In this document: positions 1 through 8,491 of the stretch, in pieces
How positions within the stretch are numbered: position 1 is the stretch's first letter
How the letters are laid out: every line of letters begins with the position of its first letter
From: Pseudomonas cichorii
GTDB lineage: Bacteria > Pseudomonadota > Gammaproteobacteria > Pseudomonadales > Pseudomonadaceae
Reading direction: 5' to 3'
Assembly (NCBI RefSeq): GCF_015471405.1
Contig: NZ_BLVZ01000001.1
Span: 62,001 to 126,000 of the forward strand
DNA length: 64,000 nucleotides
Notes under the pieces: generated by a model
Databases searched by the model: none
The model's input: only the letters and a program-made list of their open reading frames with translations
Told to the model about the DNA's origin: nothing
Translations under genes and position numbers: made by a program

Positions 1-675
1 GACGCGGAAACGATACGTTCGTTTCTTGATGTCTTTCATCACCGTCTGCAACGACTTGTTTTTCCGGTCTGGTGTAAATATCGCTATGACGCCAGTTTCA
101 CCCGTGGTGCGCAGGATTCGTTTTCAGGGCAGCTTTTTGCGCTGATAGGCCTCGCAGGGGAGGATATTCGCAGTACTGAAGAGTTGAACTGGAAGCGTTT
201 GTTGCCTTATCTGGGGTTGCTGAGTCTACGGGCTCATTCAGCAGCATTGATAGAGTCTGTTCTGCGTTACTACTTCAAACATGCAGGTGTATTTATCGAG
301 CAGTGTATGGAGCGCTCGGTCGATATTGTTCAGCGGCAATGCAATCGCCTGGGTGTGGTGAATAACCGTCTTGGCGAGGATGTTGTACTGGGCGAAAGAG
401 TCTGCGACCGAGGTGGAAAGTTCCGTATTCATATCAAACAGCTCGGCTGGAATCGCTTTCACGAATTCCTGCCCATAGGTTCCGGTTTTGGAAGTCTTTC
501 GGCATTGGTGCGTTTCACCCTGCGCGATCAACTGGATTACGACATTCGTCTGGAGTTACGCCAGGACGAAATCAGAGAGCTGCGTATTGGCGAATCGAAC
601 CGTTGCCATCTCGGCTGGAGCAGTTGGCTTGGATGTGAGCGGGCTGACGGGCTCGTCACTCTGAATAGCCATTAA
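1..675 (+). CDS. tssG: Type VI secretion baseplate protein TssG, 3' part
   Basis: The open frame enters from the window edge and stops at 675, giving 224 visible residues; the start lies outside. TssG is a wedge component of the T6SS baseplate and works with TssE, TssF and TssK. The visible part has the family's marks: an early segment with FLDVFHHRL (residues 8-16), a central GLLSLR segment, and the C-terminal GSGFGSLSALVRF and LGWSSWLG segments. clpV follows after 12 bases, so they are co-transcribed. In P. aeruginosa HSI-II the same pair is hsiH2-clpV2. Family and position are both clear; only the missing 5' end limits the call. Confidence 0.93.
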   Translation, partial: DAETIRSFLDVFHHRLQRLVFPVWCKYRYDASFTRGAQDSFSGQLFALIGLAGEDIRSTEELNWKRLLPYLGLLSLRAHSAALIESVLRYYFKHAGVFIEQCMERSVDIVQRQCNRLGVVNNRLGEDVVLGERVCDRGGKFRIHIKQLGWNRFHEFLPIGSGFGSLSALVRFTLRDQLDYDIRLELRQDEIRELRIGESNRCHLGWSSWLGCERADGLVTLNSH

Positions 676-687
676 GGACAGATATTC

Positions 688-3267
688 ATGATCAATGTAG
701 ACCTGCAACAACTTGTAAAGGCACTGGATGCAGTAACCCGCCAAGACCTTGAGGGAACTGCCGGGCGTTGTGTGGCAAGAGGCGGGAGCAAGATTCTAGT
801 AGAGGATCTGCTGCTGGCCTTGCTCGAGCGTCCCGGGGGGATACTGTCCCGCGCCTTGCAGGACGCAGATGTCGAGCCAGGAGAGCTGGCGGTAACGTTG
901 CAAATGAGCATGGAGCAAAGCTCCTCCCGAAATCCGGTATTTGCCCCTGAGCTGGTTCAGTGGCTTCAGGATGCGTTACTGGTCGCCAATCTGGAGTTGG
1001 GCCAGAGCGAGATAGGTCAGGCCGCCTTGATCCTGGCTCTGCTGCGCAATCCGATCCGCTACGCCGGTAGCCGTTATCAGCCACTTCTGGCGAAGATAAA
1101 TACCGATCGTGTGCGGGACTTTGCGCTTGGCGAGCAGGTTGCCTCTGCCGATGTCCCGTCAGGAAACGGGGAGTCCCTGCTGGCCCGTTTCACCCACAAC
1201 CTGACCCGGCAAGCCCGTGAGGGCGGGCTCGACCCGGTTCTGTGCCGTGATTCCGAGATCCGGCAGATGATCGACATCCTGGCCCGTCGCAGAAAGAACA
1301 ACCCGATTGTGGTCGGCGAGGCGGGCGTCGGGAAGACTGCCATTGTGGAGGGGCTGGCGCTACGGATTGCCCGTGGTGAAGTCCCTCGGCCTTTGCAGGG
1401 CGTCGAACTTCTGTCTCTGGACATGGGTTTGTTGCAGGCAGGTGCAAGCCTCAAGGGGGAGTTTGAACGTCGCCTCAAAGGCATCATCGATGAGGTGAAG
1501 TCTTCTCCAGAACCGATCATCCTTTTTATCGATGAGGCCCATACCCTGATCGGCGCAGGAGCGCAGGCCGGCAGTTCCGATGCGGCGAACCTGCTGAAAC
1601 CTGCTCTGGCGAGAGGGGAGTTGCGGACCATCGCGGCAACCACCTGGGCAGAGTACAAGAAGTATTTCGAGAAAGACCCGGCGCTTTCACGGCGCTTTCA
1701 GCCTGTGCAGTTGCATGAGCCTACGGTCGATGAAGCCATCACCATTCTGCGCGGCCTGGCCCAGGTCTATGAAAGAAGTCACGGTGTTTATCTGCGTGAT
1801 GATGCGGTGGTTGCGGCAGCCCGGTTATCTGCACGTTACCTGACCGGACGACAGTTGCCGGACAAGGCAGTTGATGTTCTGGATACGGCCTGTGCTCGTG
1901 TCCGCATCAGTCTTGCTGCGGCTCCTGAAAGCCTTGAACGTCTGCGTGCCGAGCTGGCTGAGGGGCAGCGTCAACTCGATGCCTTGCGGCGTGATGCAGA
2001 TGCCGGATTGTCGGTTGATGCGTGCTTGCTGTATGCGCTGCAAGCCCGGATGGCGCAGGTTCGAGAGGATGAGGCTGAACTGGAAAGGCTCTGGCTTGAG
2101 CAACGAGAGATTGCCGGGCATTTGCTTGAGTTACGACAGAAGCTGGCTGCTGCGCGTGCGCAGAAAGACCACGACGCCGTATCCGAATCATTTGAGTATG
2201 AACTGCAGATTACCCATCAGCGTCTGGTCCAGGCCCAGGCAAGCAACCGGCTGGTCAGTTTTGAGGTCTGTCCCCGTCTGGTCGCTGAGGTGGTCAGCGC
2301 CTGGACCGGTATTCCGCTTTCACAACTGGCCCGTGAGTACAGCGAAAAGGTCGCTGACTTCGCTTCGGACCTGCGTTTCTGGATTCGAGGTCAGGAACAG
2401 GCTGTTCAGGCTCTTGATCGATCCATGCGTGCGGTGGCGGCAGGCCTGAACAAACCCGATGCACCTGTCGGCGTCTTTTTGCTGACAGGCCCCAGTGGTG
2501 TCGGCAAGACAGAAACGGCTCTGGCTCTAGCTGATCTTCTCTATGGCGGAGAGCGCTTCCTGATCACGATAAACATGTCCGAATTTCAGGAAAAACATAC
2601 GGTTTCCCGATTGATCGGTGCGCCACCCGGTTATGTGGGGTATGGCGAAGGTGGCATGTTGACAGAGGCCGTCCGGCAGAAGCCATATTCGGTGGTTTTA
2701 CTGGATGAAGTGGAAAAGGCCGACCCCGATGTATTGAATCTTTTCTACCAGATATTCGATAAGGGTGTGCTCAATGATGGCGAGGGAAGGGAGATCAATT
2801 TCCGCAATACCCTGATCCTGATGACCTCCAATCTTGGGAGCGATTACATCACGATGCTTTGCCAGAACGGTCAGCGGCCTGATGCCGATGAGCTGGACAA
2901 GATTGTTCGCCCGGTGCTCAGTGCTCACTTCAAGCCGGCGTTGCTGGCACGGATGCAGGTGGTGCCTTATTACCCGATCTGTGGGCCACTGATGCGGGAA
3001 CTGATCGAACTCAAGCTTCGTCGTCTGGGTGAGCGTTTGTCAGGCCGGCAACTGATGTTCAGCCACTGCCAGGAACTGGTCACTTACCTGGCTGAGCATT
3101 GTACTCAAAGCGATAGCGGTGCCCGGTTGGTCGACTGTTTGCTCGACCTTCACGTATTGCCGTTGATTGCAGACCACGTACTGGATGCCATGGCCAGGGG
3201 AAACAGGCTGGAAAAAGTACATGTCACGCTCGACGGTACTGGTACCGTTATTTGCGAGTGTGTGTGA
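688..3267 (+). CDS. clpV: T6SS sheath-disassembly ATPase ClpV (TssH)
   Basis: This 859-residue AAA+ ATPase strips the contracted TssB/TssC sheath in the cytoplasm so that the subunits can be reused. There are two ATPase modules: Walker A GEAGVGKT at about 210-217 with Walker B LFIDEAH near 279-285, and a second Walker A GPSGVGKT at about 601-608 followed by VVLLDEVEKAD. The N-terminal ~140 residues form the substrate-binding domain. ClpB was considered, but the N-domain, the divergent middle region and the place between tssG and a sigma-54 activator fit ClpV. The ATG follows an AAGGACA Shine-Dalgarno. Its stop overlaps no gene; the next ATG comes one base later. Confidence 0.96.
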   Translation: MINVDLQQLVKALDAVTRQDLEGTAGRCVARGGSKILVEDLLLALLERPGGILSRALQDADVEPGELAVTLQMSMEQSSSRNPVFAPELVQWLQDALLVANLELGQSEIGQAALILALLRNPIRYAGSRYQPLLAKINTDRVRDFALGEQVASADVPSGNGESLLARFTHNLTRQAREGGLDPVLCRDSEIRQMIDILARRRKNNPIVVGEAGVGKTAIVEGLALRIARGEVPRPLQGVELLSLDMGLLQAGASLKGEFERRLKGIIDEVKSSPEPIILFIDEAHTLIGAGAQAGSSDAANLLKPALARGELRTIAATTWAEYKKYFEKDPALSRRFQPVQLHEPTVDEAITILRGLAQVYERSHGVYLRDDAVVAAARLSARYLTGRQLPDKAVDVLDTACARVRISLAAAPESLERLRAELAEGQRQLDALRRDADAGLSVDACLLYALQARMAQVREDEAELERLWLEQREIAGHLLELRQKLAAARAQKDHDAVSESFEYELQITHQRLVQAQASNRLVSFEVCPRLVAEVVSAWTGIPLSQLAREYSEKVADFASDLRFWIRGQEQAVQALDRSMRAVAAGLNKPDAPVGVFLLTGPSGVGKTETALALADLLYGGERFLITINMSEFQEKHTVSRLIGAPPGYVGYGEGGMLTEAVRQKPYSVVLLDEVEKADPDVLNLFYQIFDKGVLNDGEGREINFRNTLILMTSNLGSDYITMLCQNGQRPDADELDKIVRPVLSAHFKPALLARMQVVPYYPICGPLMRELIELKLRRLGERLSGRQLMFSHCQELVTYLAEHCTQSDSGARLVDCLLDLHVLPLIADHVLDAMARGNRLEKVHVTLDGTGTVICECV

Positions 3268-3268
3268 T

Positions 3269-4795
3269 ATGGGCTTCATGTTCGATTCAATCGAAGAGCC
3301 ACTCGGCTATGCACAGGAACTCTGTATTCAATACACCAGCATTTCGCAGATATCCGATAGCGAGATGCTGTTGCAGGGTTTTGCTCTGGCGGCATCGGAA
3401 CTGAGTGGTTGCGAGCTGGCGCGGTTGTATCTGCTCGATGCCACGTATACGCACTTGAAGTTGTGTGCAGAGTCTCGGGACGGTGTGGTCATACCTGGAG
3501 TCACTGCAAGCCTTGCAGTGGACTTCAACAGCGAGCAGCCATTGCAGTTATGCCTCTGCCAGAATCAGGTTGTCAGTGTGAGTGAACTCGGTGTCTGTTC
3601 ATTCGACACCGATTTTTTGCCGCCCCATGAAAAGGCCTGGAAGTCATTGTTATGTGTCCCTCTGATCAATCAGCAACAGAGGGTTGCCGGCCTGTTATTG
3701 TGCGCCAGCCTTGAGAGCCGGGTTCTGGCGGGTTTTGCTGAGTCACTGGGAGGGCTGGGGGCATTCGTGCTTGCGCAATTGCATCTGCTGCAACGTCTGC
3801 GCAACCTGCAGGAGCCTTTCGTTCAGCCTCTGGCAACGACTCCTCGAGACACCGGCTATGGCTTGATCGGCCAGAGCGAGATCATGCATCAGACCTGTCA
3901 CTTGATCGGGAAGGTTCTGCATAGCTCATATACCGTTTTGCTGACCGGGGAGACAGGCACAGGCAAGGAGGTGGTTGCCCGAGCCATCCACGACCACGGG
4001 CCTCGTCGCTCCATGCCATTTGTCGTCCAGAACTGTAGTGCCTTTCCTGAGGGGCTTCTGGAAAGCGAGCTGTTCGGTTATCGCAGAGGTGCATTTACCG
4101 GGGCGGATCGTGACCGGGCAGGTCTGTTCGATGCGGCCAATGGCGGTACGCTGTTGCTGGACGAGATTGGCGATATGCCGCTGTCTCTGCAGGCCAAGTT
4201 ATTACGGGTCTTGCAGGAAGGAGAGATCCGTCCGCTGGGCTCAAACGTTACCCGCAAGATCGATGTGCGCATCATCGCAGCAACCCACCGCAATCTTCAG
4301 GCGCTGGTCGCCGAAGGTCTGTTCAGGGAAGACCTTTACTATCGTCTGGCACAGTTCCCTATTGAGTTGCCTGCCTTGCGCCATCGTGAAGGCGACATTG
4401 TGCAGCTGGCACGGCATTTTTCCGACAAGGCCTGCCACTTTCTTCAACGGGTCCCTGTTCGGTGGTCCGAAGTCGCGCTTGTTCTGCTGTGCAAACGTAA
4501 CTTCCCCGGCAATGTCCGCGAGTTGAAGGGGCTTGTCGAACGCGCTGTGCTGCTGTGCGAAGGCGATGAACTACTGCCTGAGCATTTCTCTTTCGATGTA
4601 AAGCTGCTGAGTCGTGACACCAGCCTCAATCTGCGGGAGCGCCTTGAACAAGTAGAGCGCAGCGTATTGCTTGATAGTTTGCGCAAGAGTGGCGGCAATC
4701 GCAGTCTGGCTGCACGTGAACTGGGGCTGGCCCGTCGCACGCTGCTTTATCGAATATCTCACTTGAACATCAAGCGCGATGAGTTGCATGCCTGA
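3269..4795 (+). CDS. Sigma-54-dependent T6SS activator (Sfa/VasH type)
   Basis: This 508-residue enhancer-binding protein has three parts: an N-terminal GAF-like sensory region (about 20-180), an AAA+ core, and a Fis-type helix-turn-helix at the C-terminus (about 460-500). The core carries Walker A GETGTGKE (about 227-234) and the sigma-54 contact loop GAFTGA (274-279), so it should activate RNA polymerase with sigma-54. In P. aeruginosa HSI-II the gene at this position is sfa2. I chose the ATG at 3269, one base past the clpV stop, because a longer frame starting at 3167 would lie inside clpV. It probably controls T6SS genes; the target promoters were not identified here. Confidence 0.92.
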   Translation: MGFMFDSIEEPLGYAQELCIQYTSISQISDSEMLLQGFALAASELSGCELARLYLLDATYTHLKLCAESRDGVVIPGVTASLAVDFNSEQPLQLCLCQNQVVSVSELGVCSFDTDFLPPHEKAWKSLLCVPLINQQQRVAGLLLCASLESRVLAGFAESLGGLGAFVLAQLHLLQRLRNLQEPFVQPLATTPRDTGYGLIGQSEIMHQTCHLIGKVLHSSYTVLLTGETGTGKEVVARAIHDHGPRRSMPFVVQNCSAFPEGLLESELFGYRRGAFTGADRDRAGLFDAANGGTLLLDEIGDMPLSLQAKLLRVLQEGEIRPLGSNVTRKIDVRIIAATHRNLQALVAEGLFREDLYYRLAQFPIELPALRHREGDIVQLARHFSDKACHFLQRVPVRWSEVALVLLCKRNFPGNVRELKGLVERAVLLCEGDELLPEHFSFDVKLLSRDTSLNLRERLEQVERSVLLDSLRKSGGNRSLAARELGLARRTLLYRISHLNIKRDELHA

Positions 4796-4847
4796 TTAAG
4801 AAGACACTCTTCAGGTTGTTCTTATTATTCATGCTCATGGAGGTTTT

Positions 4848-4988
4848 ATGAGTGTTCGCTACTGGCTGCCTGCTGTTTCTGTTCTTGTGGTTATTGCCTT
4901 TCTTGCGGGATGCACTGGCCACTTCAAGTTTGATGATGACGAGTACCGTCCTCTGGGCGATCCCGACTCACTAAACCGTGGTAAGTAA
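4848..4988 (+). CDS. Small T6SS-linked lipoprotein (46 residues, OrfX position)
   Basis: This short gene has a strong GGAGG Shine-Dalgarno seven bases before its ATG. The product begins MSVRYWLPAV, followed by a hydrophobic stretch and the lipobox LAGC, so Cys22 should be lipidated after signal peptidase II cleavage. The mature peptide is only about 25 residues and acidic (DDDE). In P. aeruginosa HSI-II a small gene called orfX occupies the same place between sfa2 and fha2. Its role is unknown; it may help assemble the envelope complex or be a vestige. Codon use, Shine-Dalgarno, lipobox and position support a real gene. Confidence 0.78.
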   Translation: MSVRYWLPAVSVLVVIAFLAGCTGHFKFDDDEYRPLGDPDSLNRGK

Positions 4989-5006
4989 TCATAAATAGGT
5001 GTGCTC

Positions 5007-5795
5007 ATGGAACGGCTTTTTGAAGTGGAAAACACCTTGCTGGACCCTCTTGCAGCACTGGAGTCCAGAAACAGTGTTTATTCAGACATGAATGACTTCT
5101 ATTCATTGCCCAGTGCGTCCTGGCAGACAGGCCAGAGTCAGGATCATGCTCAAGTAGACAGTGAACATATGTCGTTGCCTGAGTTGATTGATATGCCAGT
5201 CACTGAACCTTGTCCGGTCGAGCCGGAAAGGCTGATGGACGACTTCTGGAAAGAGTTTGGCGATGCGCTGGGGATCAGTCTCGATCATCTTGAACTGTCC
5301 GGCCGTGAAGCCCTGGCGATAAATACCGCTCGCCTGTTCCGGCAGTGTATTGGCGGCTTGCGAAAAAACCTGCACACCCGCAGTGAGTTGAAACGCGAGT
5401 TGCAGTTAGTACCTGACAGCATTAGCCCGCTTGAAGACGCGGCAGATGTCAGCATTGCAATGGATAAATTGCTGCTGGGCACATCGCCGTCGCTTGTTCA
5501 GGCCTTTCGTGACTTGCAGGCGCATCAGGTTGCCATGTTTGACGCCGGTCGGACCCTGGTGCGTGCCACTTTCGATCATTTTTCACCGCAACACCTGACC
5601 TGGCAGTTTGAGCTGGATAACGGTGCCTCGTTATTGCGGACAGCGGGCAGTCGCTGGCGCGCGTATATGCGCCATTACCGCACTCTGGAACAAGAGAGTG
5701 AATGGGAAGAACACCTGCTGGTTCGCAATTTTTCTCAGGCCTATCAAGAGCAGATTCGCCTGATCAATACCCTCCATTTCAATACCCAAGGATGA
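5007..5795 (+). CDS. TagH/Fha-like T6SS accessory protein without FHA domain
   Basis: The 262-residue product matches the C-terminal domain of T6SS FHA proteins (TagH, Fha2). Marks are the DDFWKEFG start near residue 75, TRSELKRELQL near 125, DLQAHQVAMFDAGRTLVRATFDHF near 170-193 (read in pieces), and an end with NFSQAYQEQ. The N-terminal ~70 residues look like the acidic linker of such proteins; no FHA phosphothreonine-binding fold is visible. Start at ATG 5007 was preferred to GTG 5001. The stop overlaps the region of the tssJ starts. FHA proteins usually link the T6SS to Thr phosphorylation, which this protein could not do in the usual way. Confidence 0.82.
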   Translation: MERLFEVENTLLDPLAALESRNSVYSDMNDFYSLPSASWQTGQSQDHAQVDSEHMSLPELIDMPVTEPCPVEPERLMDDFWKEFGDALGISLDHLELSGREALAINTARLFRQCIGGLRKNLHTRSELKRELQLVPDSISPLEDAADVSIAMDKLLLGTSPSLVQAFRDLQAHQVAMFDAGRTLVRATFDHFSPQHLTWQFELDNGASLLRTAGSRWRAYMRHYRTLEQESEWEEHLLVRNFSQAYQEQIRLINTLHFNTQG

Positions 5796-5800
5796 TGCTT

Positions 5801-6295
5801 ATGTTTTGCTTCAGGAGTTCGATCATGCTGTCAGTGCTGTTGGCACTTGGCGGTTGTTCGGCATTGTCGCCTTACTCGACCCAGACTCGTTTGAGTCTGC
5901 AGTTGACTGCCAGTGATTACCTTAATCCGGATATCAATGGTCGGTCATCTCCCATTGTCTTGCGTCTGCTGGAGTTAAGGCATCCCGTCACTTTCGAGAA
6001 CCTGGATTTCTTCAGTTTGTATGGGCGTGCGAGGGAATCCCTGAATAAGGATCTGGTGATCAGTGAGGAACTGGAGTTATTGCCAGGGCAACGTATCGAT
6101 CTCAAGTTGAGAGCCGGTAAAGACAGTCAATATATCGGTGTCCTGGCGGCTTATCGAAACCTGCCTGAAGCCCGGTGGCGCCATGTTATCCCGCTGACGG
6201 CCGAAGGGCATACGCGCACCGGGCTGACACTCGATGAAACCGGTATTCACCGCAGTGATGAATATCAGCCGAAGCGAATGACCGGTCATGAATGA
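5801..6295 (+). CDS. tssJ: T6SS outer membrane lipoprotein TssJ
   Basis: TssJ is the outer membrane lipoprotein that anchors TssM in the T6SS membrane complex. The product (164 residues from this start) has a signal peptide with lipobox LGGC, then a TssJ beta-sandwich with LQLTASDYLNPD, the SPIVLRLLEL strand and the conserved FYSL-like segment FFSLYG. Start codons compete: ATG 5792 and 5795 overlap the upstream stop, ATG 5801 has AAGGA eight bases upstream, and ATG 5825 has AGGAG but would leave no positive residue before the hydrophobic core. I chose 5801. The stop overlaps the tssK start by eight bases. Confidence 0.93.
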   Translation: MFCFRSSIMLSVLLALGGCSALSPYSTQTRLSLQLTASDYLNPDINGRSSPIVLRLLELRHPVTFENLDFFSLYGRARESLNKDLVISEELELLPGQRIDLKLRAGKDSQYIGVLAAYRNLPEARWRHVIPLTAEGHTRTGLTLDETGIHRSDEYQPKRMTGHE

Positions 6296-7622
6296 GCATA
6301 AAGTCATCTGGCGCGAAGGTATGTTGTTGCGCCCGCAGCACTTCCAGCATAACGACCGTTACTATGACCATCAGATGAAGACCCGTACACGGTTGGCCGG
6401 TGCCTACCTGTGGGGTTTCATGACGTTGGTGATTGACCCGCAGTTTCTTGCTTCCGGGCAAATAGTGATTGCGCAGGCCTCGGGTGTTCTTCCCGATGGA
6501 AGCATCTTTGACCTCAGGGACCGCGATAAACCTCTGGTGCTGGATATACCGCCAGACATCATGGACACGTCGGTCTATCTTGCGTTGCCGCTGGTGACCG
6601 GGAATTACATTGAGGCGCGAGGCCCTGAACAGCCGGATGTGCTGGCACGTTACACCGCCTATACAAGCAAGATATCCGACTCCAATGCCGGGGAGGGTAA
6701 CGCCACTGAGATCATGTGTGCGCGCCCGGAGTTTCGCCTGCTGCTGGGTGAGCAGCAGAGTGAACAGACTTATGTGAAGCTCAAGCTGTGCCATGTCCTG
6801 TCTGTTTCTCCAGACAAGGCGATCACCCTGGCGACTGAGTTCACACCGACATTCATCAACGTTCGCAGCTCGGCCTATCTGGCCTCATGCCTCAAGGAAG
6901 TTGTGGGCCTGCTGGAATACAGAGGCGACGTCATTGCCGGGCGCATTCGGGCGAGCGGCAAGGTCGGGGGCGCGGAAGTTGGCGACTTCATGATGTTGCA
7001 ACTGATCAATCGCACTGAACTTATCCTGAAGCATTACCTGAATATCGAAGATGTTCATCCTGAAGAGTTGTACCGCGTGCTGCTGGTCATGCTGGGTGAC
7101 CTGGCCACTTTCGGCAGTGACAGCAGGCGTCCCTCACTGAGCAGCACTTATCGACATGGCGATCAGTGTGCGACGTTCAGGGCCTTGATGGCTGATATCC
7201 GGCAAGTGTTGTCGATGGTGCTTGAGCAACATGCAACCGAACTGGAACTTCAGGCCCGTCAGTATGGGGTTCTGGTTTCCCCACGTGTCGATCAGCAATT
7301 GCTTGGCTCGGCGTCGTTCGTTCTGGCGGCCAGTGCGCATTGCGATACCGAAGAGTTACGGCATCGATTGCCTTCACATCTCAAGGTCGGGTCTGTAGAG
7401 AGCATCCGCGAACTGGTCAGCCTGCATCTACCGGGAATCAGGCTCAGGCCACTGCCGGTCGCGCCCCGGCAGATTCCGTTTCACTCGAACAAGACCTATT
7501 TCATTCTCGAACTCAGTACTCAGGAACAAGCCCAGGTGGAAAACTCCTGTGGCTTTGCTTTCCATGTTTCAGGTGAGTTTGACGGGCTCGAACTGAAATT
7601 CTGGGCCATCAGGAACTCATGA
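6288..7622 (+). CDS. tssK: T6SS baseplate protein TssK
   Basis: TssK joins the baseplate wedges to the membrane complex in the cytoplasm. The 444-residue product has the family's opening VIWREGMLLRPQHFQ, a beta-rich shoulder domain, and a helical neck with the conserved LLVMLGDLATF segment. The C-terminal head holds RLRPLPVAPRQIPF and ends with a typical YFILE strand. Length is usual for the family. It overlaps tssJ by eight bases and tssL by four, consistent with translational coupling. Confidence 0.96.
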   Translation: MNEHKVIWREGMLLRPQHFQHNDRYYDHQMKTRTRLAGAYLWGFMTLVIDPQFLASGQIVIAQASGVLPDGSIFDLRDRDKPLVLDIPPDIMDTSVYLALPLVTGNYIEARGPEQPDVLARYTAYTSKISDSNAGEGNATEIMCARPEFRLLLGEQQSEQTYVKLKLCHVLSVSPDKAITLATEFTPTFINVRSSAYLASCLKEVVGLLEYRGDVIAGRIRASGKVGGAEVGDFMMLQLINRTELILKHYLNIEDVHPEELYRVLLVMLGDLATFGSDSRRPSLSSTYRHGDQCATFRALMADIRQVLSMVLEQHATELELQARQYGVLVSPRVDQQLLGSASFVLAASAHCDTEELRHRLPSHLKVGSVESIRELVSLHLPGIRLRPLPVAPRQIPFHSNKTYFILELSTQEQAQVENSCGFAFHVSGEFDGLELKFWAIRNS

Positions 7623-8491
7623 ACATGCGCATTGATATGCAAGGCGATCAGGACGACAACCTGGTTCATCAGCAGGACAGCGGACATGGCGGGCTGACAG
7701 ACTTCGCCAGACCGTCAGGTTTCGAGCAACTCGAAGAGCGGCTGAGCTATACGGCACGTCTGGTGCCTGCCGAGACGTTCAGCATCAACATCAACCCTCT
7801 TGTAACGGCAGCGAGTGATCTGTTGGCGGAGATCGTCAAGCTGGCACTTGGCGCAGAGGCGGATGAACTTCACTCACTGAACCGAAGGCTTTCGCAGAAC
7901 ATCAAGCTTTTCGAGGCCCGAGCCCGGCAGGAGGGCATAGAGAACGATCAACTGCTGGCTGCCCGTTATGTGCTTTGTACAGTGATTGATGAAACTGTAC
8001 TGACCACAAGTTGGGGCAGCGAATGGTCGACGATGAGCCTGCTGAGTCGTTTTCATCAGGAAACCTTTGGCGGTGAGAAGTTCTTCCTTCTGTTGGAGCG
8101 CTTATCGAGCAATCCGGCCCGGCATTTACCCATGCTGGAGTTGATGTATCTGTGCCTGTCATTGGGGTTTGAAGGCAAATACCGGGTCATGAAGCGCGGA
8201 AGCATCGAGCTGGAAGGGATTCGTGACGGCCTTTATCGGCAGATCCGGCAGTTGCGCGGCGATGTCTGTTCAGAGCTATCGCCGAACTGGCATGGAATGC
8301 AGGGCCAGCAGGGCCCGGCCATTCGCCCGGCTCCCTGGTGGCTGGTGGGTGTGTTCACCTTCGTGAGCCTGACAGTGATGTATTCGGGGTTCGCCTGGGT
8401 ACTGGCCGAGCAGCGCGAGATGGTGCTCAAACCCTATCGTCAGATCCACGCCGCAGTACCCAAGACCTCCGCCGCAAACAGAGACATGTAA
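7619..8491 (+). CDS. tssL: T6SS inner membrane protein TssL (DotU family)
   Basis: TssL is the small inner membrane partner of TssM. The 290-residue protein has a cytoplasmic helical domain (about 45-225) with the DotU marks LLAARYVLCTVIDE and a FGGEKFF segment, then one membrane helix near 239-260 (WWLVGVFTFVSLTV). Only about 28 residues follow the helix, so it lacks the peptidoglycan-binding OmpA-like extension found in some TssL proteins. The ATG overlaps the tssK stop; an in-frame ATG six bases on is better placed from AGGAA and could be used. The stop TAA shares one base with the tssM ATG. Confidence 0.95.
   Translation: MNMRIDMQGDQDDNLVHQQDSGHGGLTDFARPSGFEQLEERLSYTARLVPAETFSININPLVTAASDLLAEIVKLALGAEADELHSLNRRLSQNIKLFEARARQEGIENDQLLAARYVLCTVIDETVLTTSWGSEWSTMSLLSRFHQETFGGEKFFLLLERLSSNPARHLPMLELMYLCLSLGFEGKYRVMKRGSIELEGIRDGLYRQIRQLRGDVCSELSPNWHGMQGQQGPAIRPAPWWLVGVFTFVSLTVMYSGFAWVLAEQREMVLKPYRQIHAAVPKTSAANRDM

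Noticed and set aside
688..3267. ClpB instead of ClpV
   Set aside because: The N-domain and operon position match ClpV; ClpB would not sit within a T6SS operon.
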